From Serpula lacrymans var. lacrymans S7.9 (lineage: Eukaryota > Basidiomycota > Agaricomycetes > Boletales > Serpulaceae), in NCBI RefSeq assembly GCF_000218685.1, contig NW_006763307.1, positions 532,507 through 596,506 on the forward strand: a DNA stretch of 64,000 nucleotides, written 5' to 3'. Below the pieces are notes generated by a model. It saw nothing but the letters and a program-made list of their open reading frames with translations, did not search any database and had not been told where the DNA came from. Below are positions 35,319 through 48,571 of the stretch, one piece after another. The translations under genes and the position numbers were made by a program. Every line of letters begins with the position of its first letter. The first letter of the stretch is position 1.

Positions 35319-35737
35319 CCGATTATGTTTCCGTAAGGTTGGTGGATAGTCGCGATGTTGCAGATCAAGATACTGGGGTGAATGTATGGTACCCTAGTTC
35401 GCCAATATCAGTTACAAGAATACCAGCGTACCTATTGGTGGAACCTGGAAGGATGTCGACTATGTGCCAGGAAATAGCAGTGGAGATGCTGAAAATATCG
35501 CTGAATGGTATATTGGCAGTGGGAAAGGTGGAAAGGTGCGAGGTAGGCTATCGCCTCGTGTTCGCTTGCTGTAAATATACTAATACTAGAAATTCGAAGT
35601 CTTTTACTGCTACAACGGTTGTCTATGCCCTCCTAATTACGACCTCCTGGTAACCGTTTCTGACCTCGATTTTCTCCTCCTCCTCGTCGCCGCCGCCATC
35701 GAGAACGGCCTGATACCCCTGCAACCCCCGACGAAGG
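35319..35737. promoter_or_regulatory. Divergent promoter region, FMN protein / CorA
   Basis: About 420 bp between two start codons on opposite strands. I see no convincing TATA box or repeat. Promoter role is inferred from orientation. Confidence 0.4.
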
Positions 35738-38340
35738 ATGCCTCGTGAAAATAGCTTTAGTGACGACGAAGGACGCTCACTTACACCAGACCTGGAAGAA
35801 GAAATGCCTCGCCCGGTGTCACCACAATACTCAGAACAAGAAAAATCCACGTCTGCAGCGTCCCAAGCATACCCGACTGTACTGACCAGAGAAGCAGACC
35901 AAGCCAGGGGCAGCTCATCCTCAATCCACGCAGAGCCAGAAAAAAGCCGTCCGTCCCAGTCTTCTCGTCGTCCGACTGGAATGTTTGCCTACAATACCCC
36001 CAAAGAAAGGTTTCGCGCCTGTGTCAGAAAAATCATTCAAATGCATCGCACATCAACCATGTTTGTTCGATATGGTGCAGGAGCTGAGCCTGGAGTCGAC
36101 CCTCGTCGACAATCTGCGTATCTCCACTATGGTCATATCAGGGAGAACTGTGTAATCGAGATGGCGGAATATTCTAGCGTTCGCACTTCGTTTGGGCGCA
36201 TGACAAACAAGGAATTCATAGACTTGCTGGGCGACCCCATTGCTTGCCAGAGAGAATCTTGGGTCAAGGTGAGGTGGATAAACATAGGTGGAATTAGTTG
36301 GGATGTCATGAGCGCGTTAGCCTTGAAGTTTGGTGAGTAGCTGTTGTTCTATTCAGCGCGACTTCTGTCTTATCTGTCACACTCCTCATCATAGATTTGC
36401 ATCCCCTCGCACTTGAAGACGTCCTCCATCAGCGAGGTCACAGTCGCTCAAAGAGTGACTACTACACGCAACACCTTTTCATCCGCGTTCTCTCTCATAC
36501 TCTAGGAGGTGACGATGAAGATAACACCTCAAAATTCATTCCAGAAGAGGTAGCAGCAGGAATTCCACGCGCATCCTCACCAGCACCTATGACCTCGTCC
36601 GAGTATGAACGCGGCAAACTTGTTAGCGACAGCGACATAGGTGGACCTCTGGACGAGGAGCACACTTTTATTGGTAGCGCGTCTGCGTCTGGTGCTTGGG
36701 CAGGGGTCAAGTCGAACAGAGGTCGGGTGTCCAGGAGACGTCGATTTCCGTTCAGCAGGGTGGATGTTGAAGCACCACCCGAGGAGAAACCTCTCATCCC
36801 TTCGGACTTGATGTCTCGCAAGGAATCTGCAGTAAGCTTCTGGGGAAATGCGTGAATTTACATTGTTATCTTACTAGCTTTCCTCAGTCTCGACGTAGGC
36901 GTGAAAAAGCTCAAAAGTCATTAGAAAAACTCAAGAAGGGCGAGCGTGTCAATGTCAAGGTTCAGCCTATGTTTATCTTCCTTCTTCGTAACGGTACATT
37001 GTTTTATGAATTCAATAGAATCTGCACTGATGATTTATTGAACCAACCTATTTAATTAGGCACAGTCATTTCCATTCACCCTCAGCGGAACCTCGATGTA
37101 GCAGCACCTATAATGTCACGTCTTCGGCAACCCGATACAACGCTTAGGACATCAGCCGACGCGTCCCTCCTCGTACAAAGCTTGCTTGATCTCGGTAAGT
37201 GGCCTTTGGTTTCTTTGCATACTCCCATATCGAACATTTACATTATGACGTCTTGTAGTTGTCGATTCAGCTCTGGAAGTTGTCGATACATTCCACGAGA
37301 AAATATTGAGTCTCGAACATGATGTACTGCTCAGACCCAACATGAAAGTTGTGCGACATTGTATGTTGATTATCATTTCTCCATCTTGAAATTCGTTATT
37401 TGACTTTTGTTGTAAAATAGTACATATCCTTTCCGGTGACCTCAAGCTTCTGAAACGAACCATGGAGCCCATCAAGACCGTAATTTATGGTCTCAGGCGA
37501 TACGATGTCGACCGATGCGCTGCTCTCGTGGAGCACACGCCCTCAAATCCCAAGGCTGCCGAGGTGGTTGGTTTCATGAGTCACAAGTCAAAAATCTATC
37601 TCGTGCGTCTGTTCGTTCTCCACCTTTTTGGTTATATGGCACACCATGGTGGAGTTTCGGTTACTAATAAAAGGGACTAGGCTGATGTACACGACCATAT
37701 GGAGTACATGTTGTCTAGTCTGGATATGTTCGCAGGTATCGCCGAAAACTTGATTGATTATACCTTCAATGTCCGCATTTTTACATTCTTGACAATGACG
37801 CAGCTCTCACATTGTATTTAGATGGCGTCCTACGAAATGAACGAAGTCATGTACGTCATGGATATGTAAACTTTTCACAAACAATTCACTGATCATATGT
37901 GTACACATGATAGGCGGCGTTTAACAATGGCCACAATTATCTTCCTCCCACTGACATTGTTAACTGGTTACTTTGTGCGTGTCCATATATCGCTCACCAT
38001 GCTTATGACTCATGGGCGATAAAACCACACAGGGAATGAATTTCGACAGCATGTGGTCTCTCCGCCACACCGATCTACTGTATGTCCACCCGTCCTTGTC
38101 TTCAGGGTGATACAGAAGCTCATTTTGCATAATTCAGCTTCTGGGAGATTGCCCTCCCTGTAATGGCCATCGTTGTACCCATCTTCGTGTGGCCTGACAT
38201 CCGCCGAATGGCTCATTATGCTAAGAAAAGGTTTACTGCGAGACAGACGGTCAAGGTACGCCTCGACTGAGCTGGGTGCTCTCGCGGGAGCCAACTAACA
38301 CCATACTCGGTGACCCTCGCAGGCTCTAAAACGAGCATGA
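35738..38340 (+). CDS. CorA/Mnr2-type Mg2+ transporter
   Basis: Twelve exons (35738-36332, 36395-36831, 36888-36993, 37060-37194, 37259-37360, 37421-37602, 37681-37770, 37822-37850, 37914-37974, 38033-38079, 38138-38255, 38323-38340) give 639 residues. The CorA family forms pentameric Mg2+ channels; fungal Alr/Mnr2 members act at the plasma or vacuolar membrane. A disordered acidic start is followed by the cytosolic domain (DLHPLALEDVLHQRGHSRSK, then FIFLLRNGTVISIHP) and a long stalk helix (KLLKRTMEPIKTVIYGLRRY). TM1 ends in the diagnostic YFGMNF at the exon 9/10 junction. TM2 is FWEIALPVMAIVVPIFVW. Very small exons (29, 47, 18 nt) cluster at the end. Confidence 0.95.
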
Positions 38341-38749
38341 GGTTCAGGAGATAACACATTCATTTTGCAAACATACGCTATTCGCCTTGTCCACCTATTT
38401 CTTTGCAGCACTTGTTTCTGGGCCCTACTGATGCGTTTATAGGGATTTTTTGGGTTTGAAGAACTGTTTTCGCTCGCTACGTCCACTCGCTTTCTTGTTT
38501 TCTTGAACAAAGATGCACCAGTCACATAAGCACCCACCTTATTGAAATCAGGAACCTCAGTGATGTCGACAAGGTAAATGACTGCAAAGTTCTGTATTGC
38601 AAGTACTTGTATATGGCGCCTAGTAAATTAAATATACACAACAGAGTGCAGATTGTCTGGATGCCTTGCGGTTGTGGTCTATTGCTAGCATCAAATCAAC
38701 GTTACAGCAGTTGCGTAGTCAGGGATCAACATACAAACAGGCGAGTGGT
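38341..38749. other. Convergent spacer, CorA / HAD
   Basis: The 3' flanks of two convergent genes. No gene or notable repeat is seen. Confidence 0.5.
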
Positions 38750-39719
38750 TCATGTGGATAAAAGACGCGCCAACTCGAGCAATCCATGTTGTTTACTGCG
38801 TCCATCGATGAAAACATCCACTTCAGACTTCACGACCTCCATATCTTCGGATGGATCTTCTGTCGTTCTGTGGATATACGCGGTCTTCATTCCTCTTTCA
38901 AAATCAATGTCAGACCAAGATGAGTAGCCGTTACCGAACATGACTCACAGTTTAGCGGCTGCACGTAAATCATAGGCATGTGCCGCCACCATAGCAGTTT
39001 GAGAGGCTTGCAATCCCATTAAATTAAGAGCTTTCAGATAGATCTCAGGATTAGGCTACGTAGACAGCAGACTTGAGAGTAATTTAACGAAATGGACCTG
39101 TAAGTGTAACACACCTTAGTTGCCTGGAGAAGCTGAGAAGAAAACAAGGTGTGGAACGGCAAGCACGAGGACCGGATAATGTCAAGCTGTAAACGAGTTG
39201 TTCCATTTGCCAATACGACACTGAAAGCGACAGTCTCAGGAGGATCCACGGTGATTAATAGAGGCGTGTAGACCGCACACAAAATACTTTTCTTTCAGTC
39301 TCTGTATACCCTCGATACTGTCTTCCCAAGCTACTGAAGATGTTAGTTTCCACTTTCAACCGGATGATAACAGAAAACACACCTTGCTGATGATGCCAGG
39401 CTTGTACCAGCTCAAGTCTAACTTCGTCTGTCCATATATCTTTTCCAACGCCTTTAACATCTAGCAAGCGATCAAGTACCTGTGCGTGTACAACGTCAAT
39501 ATCAGGGGACTGTTCTCCTGCCTCGAAAGAGGCGAAGATAGCTTTGAAGAACCCTTCCCTCCACTGCGAAGCTAGGAGTGGGAGATCTGAACCGACGAGC
39601 GGAGTGGGCGTTGGATATTTCTGCATAGCAGTTAGGATGGATGTATGCCAGTCAGTGCATGTGCCCATGAGATCGAATACGAGTGCTTGTACACCGCTGA
39701 ACGCTTTCGATCCTGCCAT
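38750..39719 (-). CDS. HAD-superfamily hydrolase, haloacid dehalogenase-like
   Basis: Five exons (39383-39719, 39279-39330, 39115-39220, 38949-39055, 38750-38894) give 248 residues. All HAD motifs are present: I, FDLMGT with Asp16 as likely nucleophile; II, VVVLANGTTR; III, the Lys in ATKPNPEIY; IV, MVAAHAYDLRAA. Motif I lacks the second Asp of phosphatases (Met at +2), which points to the 2-haloacid-dehalogenase branch (DxYGT type). Fungi carry several such proteins whose substrates are mostly unknown. The GMKTAYIHR block is typical of these fungal members. No signal peptide is seen. Confidence 0.9.
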
Positions 39720-40351
39720 GGCTTTCAGTGTTTCAATCCTTACCCAATATTAGGTGAAGACGTTGGAAAGAAAGATAGTTAGCATGATGATTCATCAGTG
39801 TTGAATCAAGAAATTTGTAATGCAGCGAAAACATAGCCCAGCAGCCTCAGCTTGCGTTTGCTACAGATGTGGAATGAAGCCATTTCGTCATGTTGCTGAT
39901 GAGCGTTCTCCGGAAACCACATACCAACGGCTGGTCAACAGAACTGCCTTGCCAAGGTGTCAGAGTAGCACTTCACAGCAATTTGCCCCTTCCGGCATTT
40001 GCCTGATTGGTCCTGTCAAAAAGCTCCTTTTAACTTACAAACACTTATCTTTACACACCTTTTGCAATTGCTACGCTTGCTGAGATCAAGTTTATATATT
40101 GCACACGCTAGAATGGTACTTCTTGGATGGACCTAGAACTTCTAACCCGCCCCAGAGCTATTGCCCATTTAAATAATGCATAAACCCGTGCAAACTCAGG
40201 AAAATCGTGTGACAGCGTAAAGTACCTGTACATACTGTAAGTATAGTCCTTGTAAAGATAATTAAGATCTCTACGAATCCTGGTATAGCTACAACGCCAC
40301 GTAATGCTGCAGCGACCCATGTCCGTGAACGAAAACATCACCCTCACCGTA
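39720..40351. other. HAD promoter and ABC 3' flank
   Basis: 630 bp between two minus-strand genes. An 87-codon plus-strand frame at 39820 has no resemblance to a known family and is not accepted. Confidence 0.5.
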
Positions 40352-43300
40352 TTACCAGAACCAGAACCTTCGTCGTCTACTCGGGGTGGTGTCCTCTTCA
40401 AGTACATTGTTCTCTCTGATCACCTTCAGGAAGACACTTTCTAGCGTTGCCTTTTCTACCGTATATTCTTGGAAATCACCCTGCGAAGAAAGAATATGGA
40501 ATAGTTGTGCAAGTGATAGGCCGTCTTTGCCTTGAAGAATGGGAACCTCGAAGCGAGTGGCCACATCATCCGCCAGTCGTGAACCTGGTATACAGCTCAT
40601 AAGTAGTTGTGCCCTGGTGACATCCTCTCGAGTGGGGCACGAGAAATGGACTTGGTATTTAGCATATCGTGCTGCCAGACTATCGGTTGTGCCAATAGCT
40701 GGAGTGGATGGTCAGATTTGGTTAACCAGTGAAAAGACAGCAACATACCTAGCATTTGTTTAGAGATGATACCAACTTTATTCGCTAGGGCTGATGCTTC
40801 TTCCATCGAGTCTATCGGAGAAAATATATCAGTCAGAGTGGCCACAGAAAAAGCGAGATCCACTTACGGGTAGTTATAACGACTGCTTTCCCTACAGCAA
40901 CATTCCTGAGGGTACCCCACATTTCTCGCTTGATTTTTGCGTCTATACCAGTTGAAAACTCGTCGATCAATACGACAGAGGGGTTACCTATCAAAACCCA
41001 TCAGCTGAATAGGCGTTTACAAATTACAAGGAAGGACATACCTATCAGAGCAATGGCAAGTGACAATTTACGCTGATTTCCTCCCGACAATTGACTAGCT
41101 AGGCGATCGGCATACATATGCAAAGATGTGGCATGCATCAAGGATTCGACATTTCTGTTAACTTCTTCACCTCCATAAAGACCCTTAAGACGGCCATAGA
41201 TCATCAAATGCTCCCGAACAGTCAGTTGCGAGTCTATCGCAGTGAACTGAGGGCAGACACCGAGAGATAGACGCGCAACTCTGGGATGATTGACGACGGA
41301 AACACCCTTGATCAACACGTCACCGGAGTCTGGAACGATATCACCACCTGTACATGTAACGATGTAAGTCTAGTAATCTGCATGATTTGTCGAATGACTA
41401 ACGTATAATATTGAAGGTGGTGGTCTTTCCCGCGCCATTGGGCCCCAACATGGCAAAGATAGTATCCCTTGAAACTCCGATACTTACATCGTCAACGACT
41501 CGATTTCCGTCAAAAGACTTGACCACATGGAGAACTCGAAGAGCATCGTCAGAGGATGCTACATCGCGAGCTTCTTCAGCTACATCCTTTCTCGACAATT
41601 CAAACGAAGCTTGGTTTTCCTCCAATTGACGACGTTGTTTACCAGTCTTGAGGAAACGTCGAGGTAAGATGGAACCAGAGTCTACCCAAACAAGAACACC
41701 AAGAAGAACGAAACCATAAATGAAGAGATACAGTATAGGGCCGCCGTATCTAGTAATGATACCCAACGATGCCGTAGTGACAGGGCTTGTTCCTGCGCAA
41801 AGAAGCGAGAATAGGTTCACAGAGATAAGTGCCGCCCTCATCTAATAATCACTATAAGTATGTCTTAAGTAGAGATGTAATCAAAGACTTACAACACTGG
41901 CCACTGGAGACAAAACAGACAGCGTAAAGTCTATAATATAAGAAGTTTAGCTATGAAAAGCCAACATGAACATACTAGACTCACGTATTACAGCGATGTC
42001 ATAATTAGCTTGACTCGTCTTTGCATAAGTCAAGGTTAAAAGGTAGCCAGCCAGATACAACTAAGGCACGAGTGAACATTCATAGCAGTCACTTTTCTCG
42101 AAAGAACTCACAATAAACATGATGATCTGATAACCGGCAACTGCTGCGAATGCAGCAAGGGGAGAAGCCGTAAACAAAGAAATACAATATGCGAAGAGTG
42201 CACCAACTATGCCATATAACACCAGGACAACCCACTAAAAACAAGTATAAGCATCTCCAGCATACAACGCAGCGTGAAAGGTGACGTACGAAAAATCCTA
42301 GACCATGAAGTTGACTGGTGACTGTGGCAAATATAATGATAATGATTGTGGCTAGCGTCACCGAAAATATCGTGTCAAACATGAGATGGCCCAACCAAAG
42401 TCCGATGGGATCTGACAGGCCATTCGAAAGCTGCATGGCTTGTACAGATGAACGACGCTCCCGAGATACATATAGCGAGAAGAATGCAGGAAACACGGCC
42501 TGAATCATATTTTCAGATAAGAAGATGAAGAAAATGAACGAAAGTATAACATACCATTGAAGCTCCAAAGAAGGCTATCCATTTCAAGTCCACAAGAGTA
42601 CCCTCTGCAACAGGAGGGAAATCTGAATAGTAAGCCATAATGAGACTCGGAGTTTCAGCAGTGTTTCCCGAGTTGTTGAGTGCTCGATTGTATAGAACAT
42701 TTGATGCAAGGTTCAGCATAGATGTGCCTGTTAGGCCTGGTGGAGATGCTTGCCAAGCAACCAATGAATCCCCTGTCTGTTGATCTATTGAAATACCTCC
42801 GAAAGATATGTTAAGATAGTCTTGTTGGATAGTATCAACGAAAGTGGCGTTATTTGCTATATTCTTTGTTTGCAGGAACATCGCAGTAGAGCCAAGGGAA
42901 CTGACAATATTTGGAGGCGAAGTCAAAATTTGAGCCGAAGGACCAAAAGCCAGCAATTCTAAGGGAGAGTCTGGAAGATAAAGAGGGATAGTAGTGGTGT
43001 TCTTGTATGTGGTAGTACACGTTGCCGCTTGTCCAGATAGGAAGAACAATGGAATGCATGAGCCCGCTACTGCAATGAGCACAACGAGGAATGGCGTCAA
43101 CCAACTGCGACGAGCAACGAGAGCACGTTTGTGGAAGATGGTCAAAGCCTGACTAAATGGAGACCTTGGCCGCCCATCCGTTAACTGTAAAACTGTCGGT
43201 TCAGTCATGATCATAGACGATGTCAGAGACTTCTCGGGTGATTCAATGCTTAGTCGAGCATCCTTGTTCATCAGATCGAGAAAGATATCTTCGATAGTTG

Positions 43301-46045
43301 TACCAATGACATCGTAAGATGCTACGTGATGAGTGGACTCTTCATCTTCCAGTAGTTGAAGTGCCTTCTCCACCACGATAGGGTCCTTTGATTTAAGATG
43401 ATAGGACGCCTGTGATGGTGAGGCCAAAGACATAGTGCAACGTGGCGCTAAGGTACGTAAACGCTCGTGTACTTCAGCTGGCGGGCTGATCCATTCTTTT
43501 TCAGTGAGCTCTGTCAAATCGAAAGAGACTTGAATGCTGTAACCCTCGCCAAGCGTCGATTTAAGAGTCACTGGTGATCCCTCAGCGACCAACTTGCCAG
43601 GGGCAGCTAAGATTGCGATGTTATCGGCAAGAAGGTCTGCTTCATCCAAAAAGTGCGTCGTGAACACAACCGTTCTGTCGTGACGAACAGAAGTCAAAGT
43701 TCTCCATAGTGCACGACGAGATAAAGGATCAACGCCAGAGGTACACTCGTCAACGAGTACGATCTTGGAACCTCCAATGAGACCAATAGCAAGCTGTAAC
43801 TTTCGCTTCTGGCCACCAGATAACGTGCTGGCATTTGCATGAATCTTCTTGCCAAGATCACAATCACGTAGGAGTTGTTCGTAATCGTCATCATCATCCA
43901 CGGAACCATCTGAGCGCTTAACTGCTCTCCATACCCTTAGAGTCTGATAACAGGTTAGCTCGGGGAATAACACATTCTTCTGTGGGACAATGCCAAGCGT
44001 TCCACGAGGAGGCCGAGCTACACCACCTTCAAACGTGATCGAACCTGTGCTACGCCCGAGGAGACCCCCTACAATAGATAAAGCCGTTGACTTTCCAGCT
44101 CTATTATAATGTCAGTATCACATTTACTATGGTCTCAATTGAGAACACTGACCCGTTGGACCCGAGCAGAACATAGATGCCAGACGTGGGAATATCTAAA
44201 GTGAGATCAGCGATAGCGGTAACTGGGGCTTTTTCCCGTCGGAACATGGAGGGCTTAAATGTTTTTCCCAGGTTGCGGATGGATATGGCGACATTTTCAG
44301 GATGTACAACTGGGTCCAGGGAACGGTTTTTTCGCCGACGACAGCATAACCAACTGCTCCCAGACGAAGGCTCACGAGCGTCATACAGGCGCCTCTCCAG
44401 CAGAACAGCTAAATATGGCCATAAAAATGTATCAACCTTCGAGATGACATCAGTGCTAGCTTGTCGTCGAAAAACCAAAATGACTTACAAGAGCTGCTAT
44501 GATTAAAGGCAAAAGCATCAAGTTGTTATCAGGGTCGCCCTTTAGAGCATTAGTTGGTATCTGGTGATTTTCCCATCCACATATTGCTCTTATGGCAAAG
44601 ATATAATATCCAGGGGGAAATACGATGGAAAACACGAAGGCTGTTCCTGTGCTAGCGTGACCGAAAACCAGGGCTAAAATGGCAAATAAGAGAGCCAAGA
44701 ATGTGGATGCGACGGCAGCGAGCTGAGGGCTTTTCCCAAAGGGAGTGGCGATGAAAAACGACCAACTAGCCAGCGAAGTTCCCAAAAGAAGGTGCACAAC
44801 AAGGACTAATCCAACGTTTGTTCCGGTAAAGATACGGTAGTGCCACACAATTGAAACAAGAATCCAAGCAGGAAGGTACGCCAGACATATACTGATATGC
44901 CATGATCTACGCTGGTTTTCAGTGGGTACTCAGCAGTATTGTAAGGAAATACACAAACAAAATCCTTGCAGAGTCCAGAAGTCCCATGGCTTTCATATGG
45001 CTTGTCAGTAGATTCGCCCTCTCCCCAGTAAACGAGCCTGGAAGCTGATAAGCAATTCCAATATAACAAATAAACCTGATGAGAGAACTGAGAAAAAACC
45101 GTTCATATATCACACCATACGGCTTACAATGCAAGCACGAGTAGGGACCGCAGTCCTCTGATATAGCCTAGAGGATGATAAATCAGATCTGGATCCAGAA
45201 ATAATGAAAACTGTCCTACTTAGCCTAGTATCAGTGGCTTGTTGTTGGTTCGTTTCCTGAGTGTATGGCCATTCTAACGGCGTGGGTACTGATTGACCTG
45301 TCCTTAATTCGATAATCGCCTACACGGAGGGCTCTGGTTATTATTGATGGGACACATTCAATAAGGTAGGTTGCTGACCTGATCTAATGCCCATTGGAGA
45401 GGTAAAATTCTGGTTTCAAAATCACTGGTATGGCTATACACGTTGATGTACACGAGGCCCCCATCCGCGCTAATTGTATAGTTCACTGGACTCGTATCGT
45501 TTCCTGCGGCGGGGAGACTGTTGAATGTTACGGCTGCGTAACATTCGGAGAACAAGTTGAAGTTCTGTGGGCAGGCCGGAGGAATGTCGTCTGGTGTGGC
45601 TACCTGTTTGATCGCTCGAAGCTGATTGGAAGTGAAGTTGCTAGTGATATGTGACATGACATCGCTTGGTGACGGTGAGCCAGTGCCGTTGGTTGCGTCT
45701 GTCCATATCAGAGTAAGAGAGCCGTCGAACTCACTCTTGAATGAGTATATTGGTATCGGGGAGCCAATCCCATACTGAAGACAGAATGAGATGGCGGAAA
45801 CCAAATATATGGCACAAAACTCACGTTATTGGGCTTCATAAGGAACGTCTGTGCGACAGCGAGGAAGACGCCATATGCAATAGGTAGAATGAAACATCGT
45901 ATAACATTCAACTGGAGGTGGACTATCAACGCTAGGCTTTCGAGTGGATACACGCACTGATTTTACTCACGAACGGGTGTTTAGAAAGCACAATCCAATT
46001 CTTCCAGAATAACGCAGCGAACTGCCGCCAGAAAAGTCCCCCCAT
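40352..46045 (-). CDS. Full-length ABCA-type ABC transporter
   Basis: A multi-exon gene (over 15 exons; first exons 45971-46045, 45825-45911, 45379-45774, 45220-45319, 45128-45167). It has two halves, each a membrane domain with a large loop after its first helix and an ATPase. ABCA proteins move lipids across membranes. The start MGGLFWRQFAALFWKNW is the usual ABCA opening. The first loop has several N-glycosylation sites (about 45380-45770). FLWPYLAVLLERRLYD precedes NBD1: Walker A split by an intron (GSNG/AGKST), signature LSGGQKRKLQLA, Walker B IVLVDECTSGVDP, switch TTHFLDEAD. NBD2 has GPNGAGKTTT, LSGGNQRKLSLA, VVLIDEFSTGID and TTHSMEEAS. Both sites look catalytically competent. The subfamily is A, not G or C, from the NBD sequence and loops. 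I did not verify every splice site. Confidence 0.9.
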
Positions 46046-46920
46046 GATGTGTCTTGAGGCTAACAATGAAAGCAAAGATTTAGGTGCAACACATCACACA
46101 GGTTATGTACAGGAAAGAAAGCGCCGTGGTGGCATTTGAGGATAGCGTGTGTACCAATGGGCTGCGGTCGCTCCTGCTGCCCAAGAAACAATCTGCCGTC
46201 TTGCAATGCCGCTGCCGAGTTTTCTCGGGCCGATCACTCTATGAGTAATCCTGGCCATCGGTGCCTTCGGCATGCGACCAAATAACGCGTCAACAAACCA
46301 ACTCTTGACTTTCGACAGTCATGCACGCGTCCACCTCAGCAAAGGTAATTGTATCCTCTGTTACCTCAACAAACATATAATACTGTGCTTAGAACCAGGA
46401 AATATATGTTTCAAAGCTGCAAGCGCAAGTTGACGAACTGCAACAGGTCCTTGGGTCCGTTTTATTATTGGCCGAACTCTTTGTCTATTACTGTGAAGCC
46501 ATAACTTACTATATGCGTTAGAGAAAACGAAGACGCAGAAAAGATTGTTTCGAAACACATCAAGCTATTGCATAGATACAATGAAGCCAAGGACGCCACG
46601 CAGGTTTGATCATCCCAGCCAATCTTTGTTGATCTGCTGAATTTGTACTGACCACGTTAATCCCAAAGATCTTGATTGGAAGGGTGACGGATCTGTCATT
46701 CATCAATAGACATGGACAAACTTATATTCTGTGTTTAATTTCAGCTTGCAGCTCTGAAAAGAACTACTGTTCGGCAGATTCACCTTGACTACGAGTTACT
46801 GGACGACGACAACAAATAACCATGCACTCAACTCGTGCTTCCAAGCATTTCGACGTGACGCTCACAACGTTGCAGTACACCTCACTGTATGACTATGACT
46901 TATCCTAAATGCAGACTTTA
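46046..46920. other. ABC promoter and RCC1-gene 3' flank
   Basis: 875 bp between two minus-strand genes. No gene or repeat is supported. Confidence 0.5.
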
Positions 46921-48261
46921 TTATCCGTTGCTGTCGTTATCATTATCATTATGCGAAAGTGCGATCCAACTTGTCCCACAGCCTGCCCATACATCAATAA
47001 CCCTTGCACTCATACTACTGCTATCGCTTCCACCATTTGGCCATATTTTGATAGGTCTTTCAACATTCCCTGTCGTGCCTACGCCCAAGTTCCCGTGCTC
47101 ATTCCATCCCCACGCCCAAACTTCCCGTTCCCTATCATCGTCATTCGATATTTGGCTGTGAGATGTACTAGATGAAAGTACAGCAAAGAGGGCGAGAACA
47201 TGTTCGCTGCCACAAGCTACTTTCAATAGCTCACGGCTCTTAAGCTCAAACGGGAAGTTAACCAAAGTCGATTGAGATGAGCCACGTCCATCCACTTCCC
47301 TTCCAAGCTGTCCTCGGCTGTTATCGCCCATCCCAAGCAGAGTCATCCCATCTTCTTGCTTGACTACGGCGTAAGTGCCGTTCCACGTGCAGTTTATACT
47401 ATGAACATTGCTTAAGTTGTTGATGTCCTGCACCTGACATTTCCTATTTGATCCCAAGGCAGATACACGACCCGAAGAGTGCAGTATGACAGTGTGTTGA
47501 TTTCCAAGAGAACATGATACTATAGGATCTCCTGATTTATCACTGGGTATTCTTCGCGGTCCTGCATGGTCCTGAGGAGCTCTTTTGAGTAGCGTTACAC
47601 CCAGTTGACCTTGCCTTCCCGCCCCCCAGCCGATCAGAAAAGTTTCCTTGACTCCATTTTTTCCTACTCCTACCACCTCGGCGACAACATGTCGAGGACC
47701 TGCATTGAGCGATTTGATGAGCAGACTACTATCTGTTTCAAGTCCCTCAACAGCTATCGCGTGAGGTCCGAATGGCGCTGATTTTATCTTCGCAGATTCC
47801 ACACCCAGCGCTCCAAAGTCATTTGAACCCATAGAGATCAGAACATCAGGGTGATTCGGTGAAGACAGAACAAGGTACGTAGTTTCCCAAGCTGCAGCAA
47901 TGAGACGGCACGTATATCCGAGCGGCGTATATGTATCCTGTAGCGGCATTGGTATTCGCCTGAATTCTGTAGCAGAGTGCACTTGACCCAGCGTGGGTCC
48001 AAGTTGTCCCTTACTGCCGTCCCCACAACCCCACAGCTCTGTATATGTTTCCAACCCATGCTCGTCACTACGTTGCAGGAGTATTAACGTGTGATTGGCA
48101 CCACATGTCAGTTGAAGAATTCGCCGTATGGTGGAGGGAAATATGGAAGCTGATTCAGAAAATAGACAAGGGGCAAATGTATGCGAGTCATCGAATGTTC
48201 CGTTGGAAAGTTGACCGCGTGCATTAGAGCCTGCAACCCAGAGAGAATATAGATTGGTCAT
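46921..48261 (-). CDS. RCC1-repeat protein, ATS1-like
   Basis: An intronless 446-residue protein, one beta-propeller long. RCC1-type repeats are visible as G-x-N-x-x-G-Q-L blocks: VAGSNARGQLSNG, WGCGDGSKGQLG, SMGSNDFGALGV, GWGAGRQGQLG, LGMGDNSRGQLG and WGWNEHGNLGVG. Yeast Ats1 works with the diphthamide and tRNA wobble modification machinery (Kti11), and the single-propeller size fits that branch better than nuclear RCC1. No nuclear signal is seen. I start at MTNLYSLWVAGSN, where the first propeller strand begins; a longer frame reaches 48306. It ends with an Asn/Asp run (NDNDNDSNG). Confidence 0.82.
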   Translation of the reverse strand: MTNLYSLWVAGSNARGQLSNGTFDDSHTFAPCLFSESASIFPSTIRRILQLTCGANHTLILLQRSDEHGLETYTELWGCGDGSKGQLGPTLGQVHSATEFRRIPMPLQDTYTPLGYTCRLIAAAWETTYLVLSSPNHPDVLISMGSNDFGALGVESAKIKSAPFGPHAIAVEGLETDSSLLIKSLNAGPRHVVAEVVGVGKNGVKETFLIGWGAGRQGQLGVTLLKRAPQDHAGPRRIPSDKSGDPIVSCSLGNQHTVILHSSGRVSALGSNRKCQVQDINNLSNVHSINCTWNGTYAVVKQEDGMTLLGMGDNSRGQLGREVDGRGSSQSTLVNFPFELKSRELLKVACGSEHVLALFAVLSSSTSHSQISNDDDREREVWAWGWNEHGNLGVGTTGNVERPIKIWPNGGSDSSSMSARVIDVWAGCGTSWIALSHNDNDNDSNG

Positions 48262-48571
48262 GAGAAACAGGACACGGATAAAATGACTGTATGCTGGCAA
48301 GTTCAAGTTTGATCAAGAAATCCTGAGAGTCGATGGAACGGGTGATTGTCGGCGTTTCCGATAAGAGTTGCCACAACAGTGGTAGAACTTGTTAAGGAAT
48401 TATAAGGGTACGCTATATAGTACTGTACATATGCAACCATAGTAATAAATCTACATGACAGCGGTAAAGAGCATTGAGAACATATATCCAACTTGAAATG
48501 AAGAGTCAGCTATTTCAATACATAAGGAGATGTGCCAGCCATGCATCCGAGACCATGTTACGCGCTTAATT
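48262..48571. other. RCC1-gene promoter and KOG1 3' flank
   Basis: 310 bp between two minus-strand genes. A short open frame (48303-48491) has no resemblance to known families. Confidence 0.5.
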
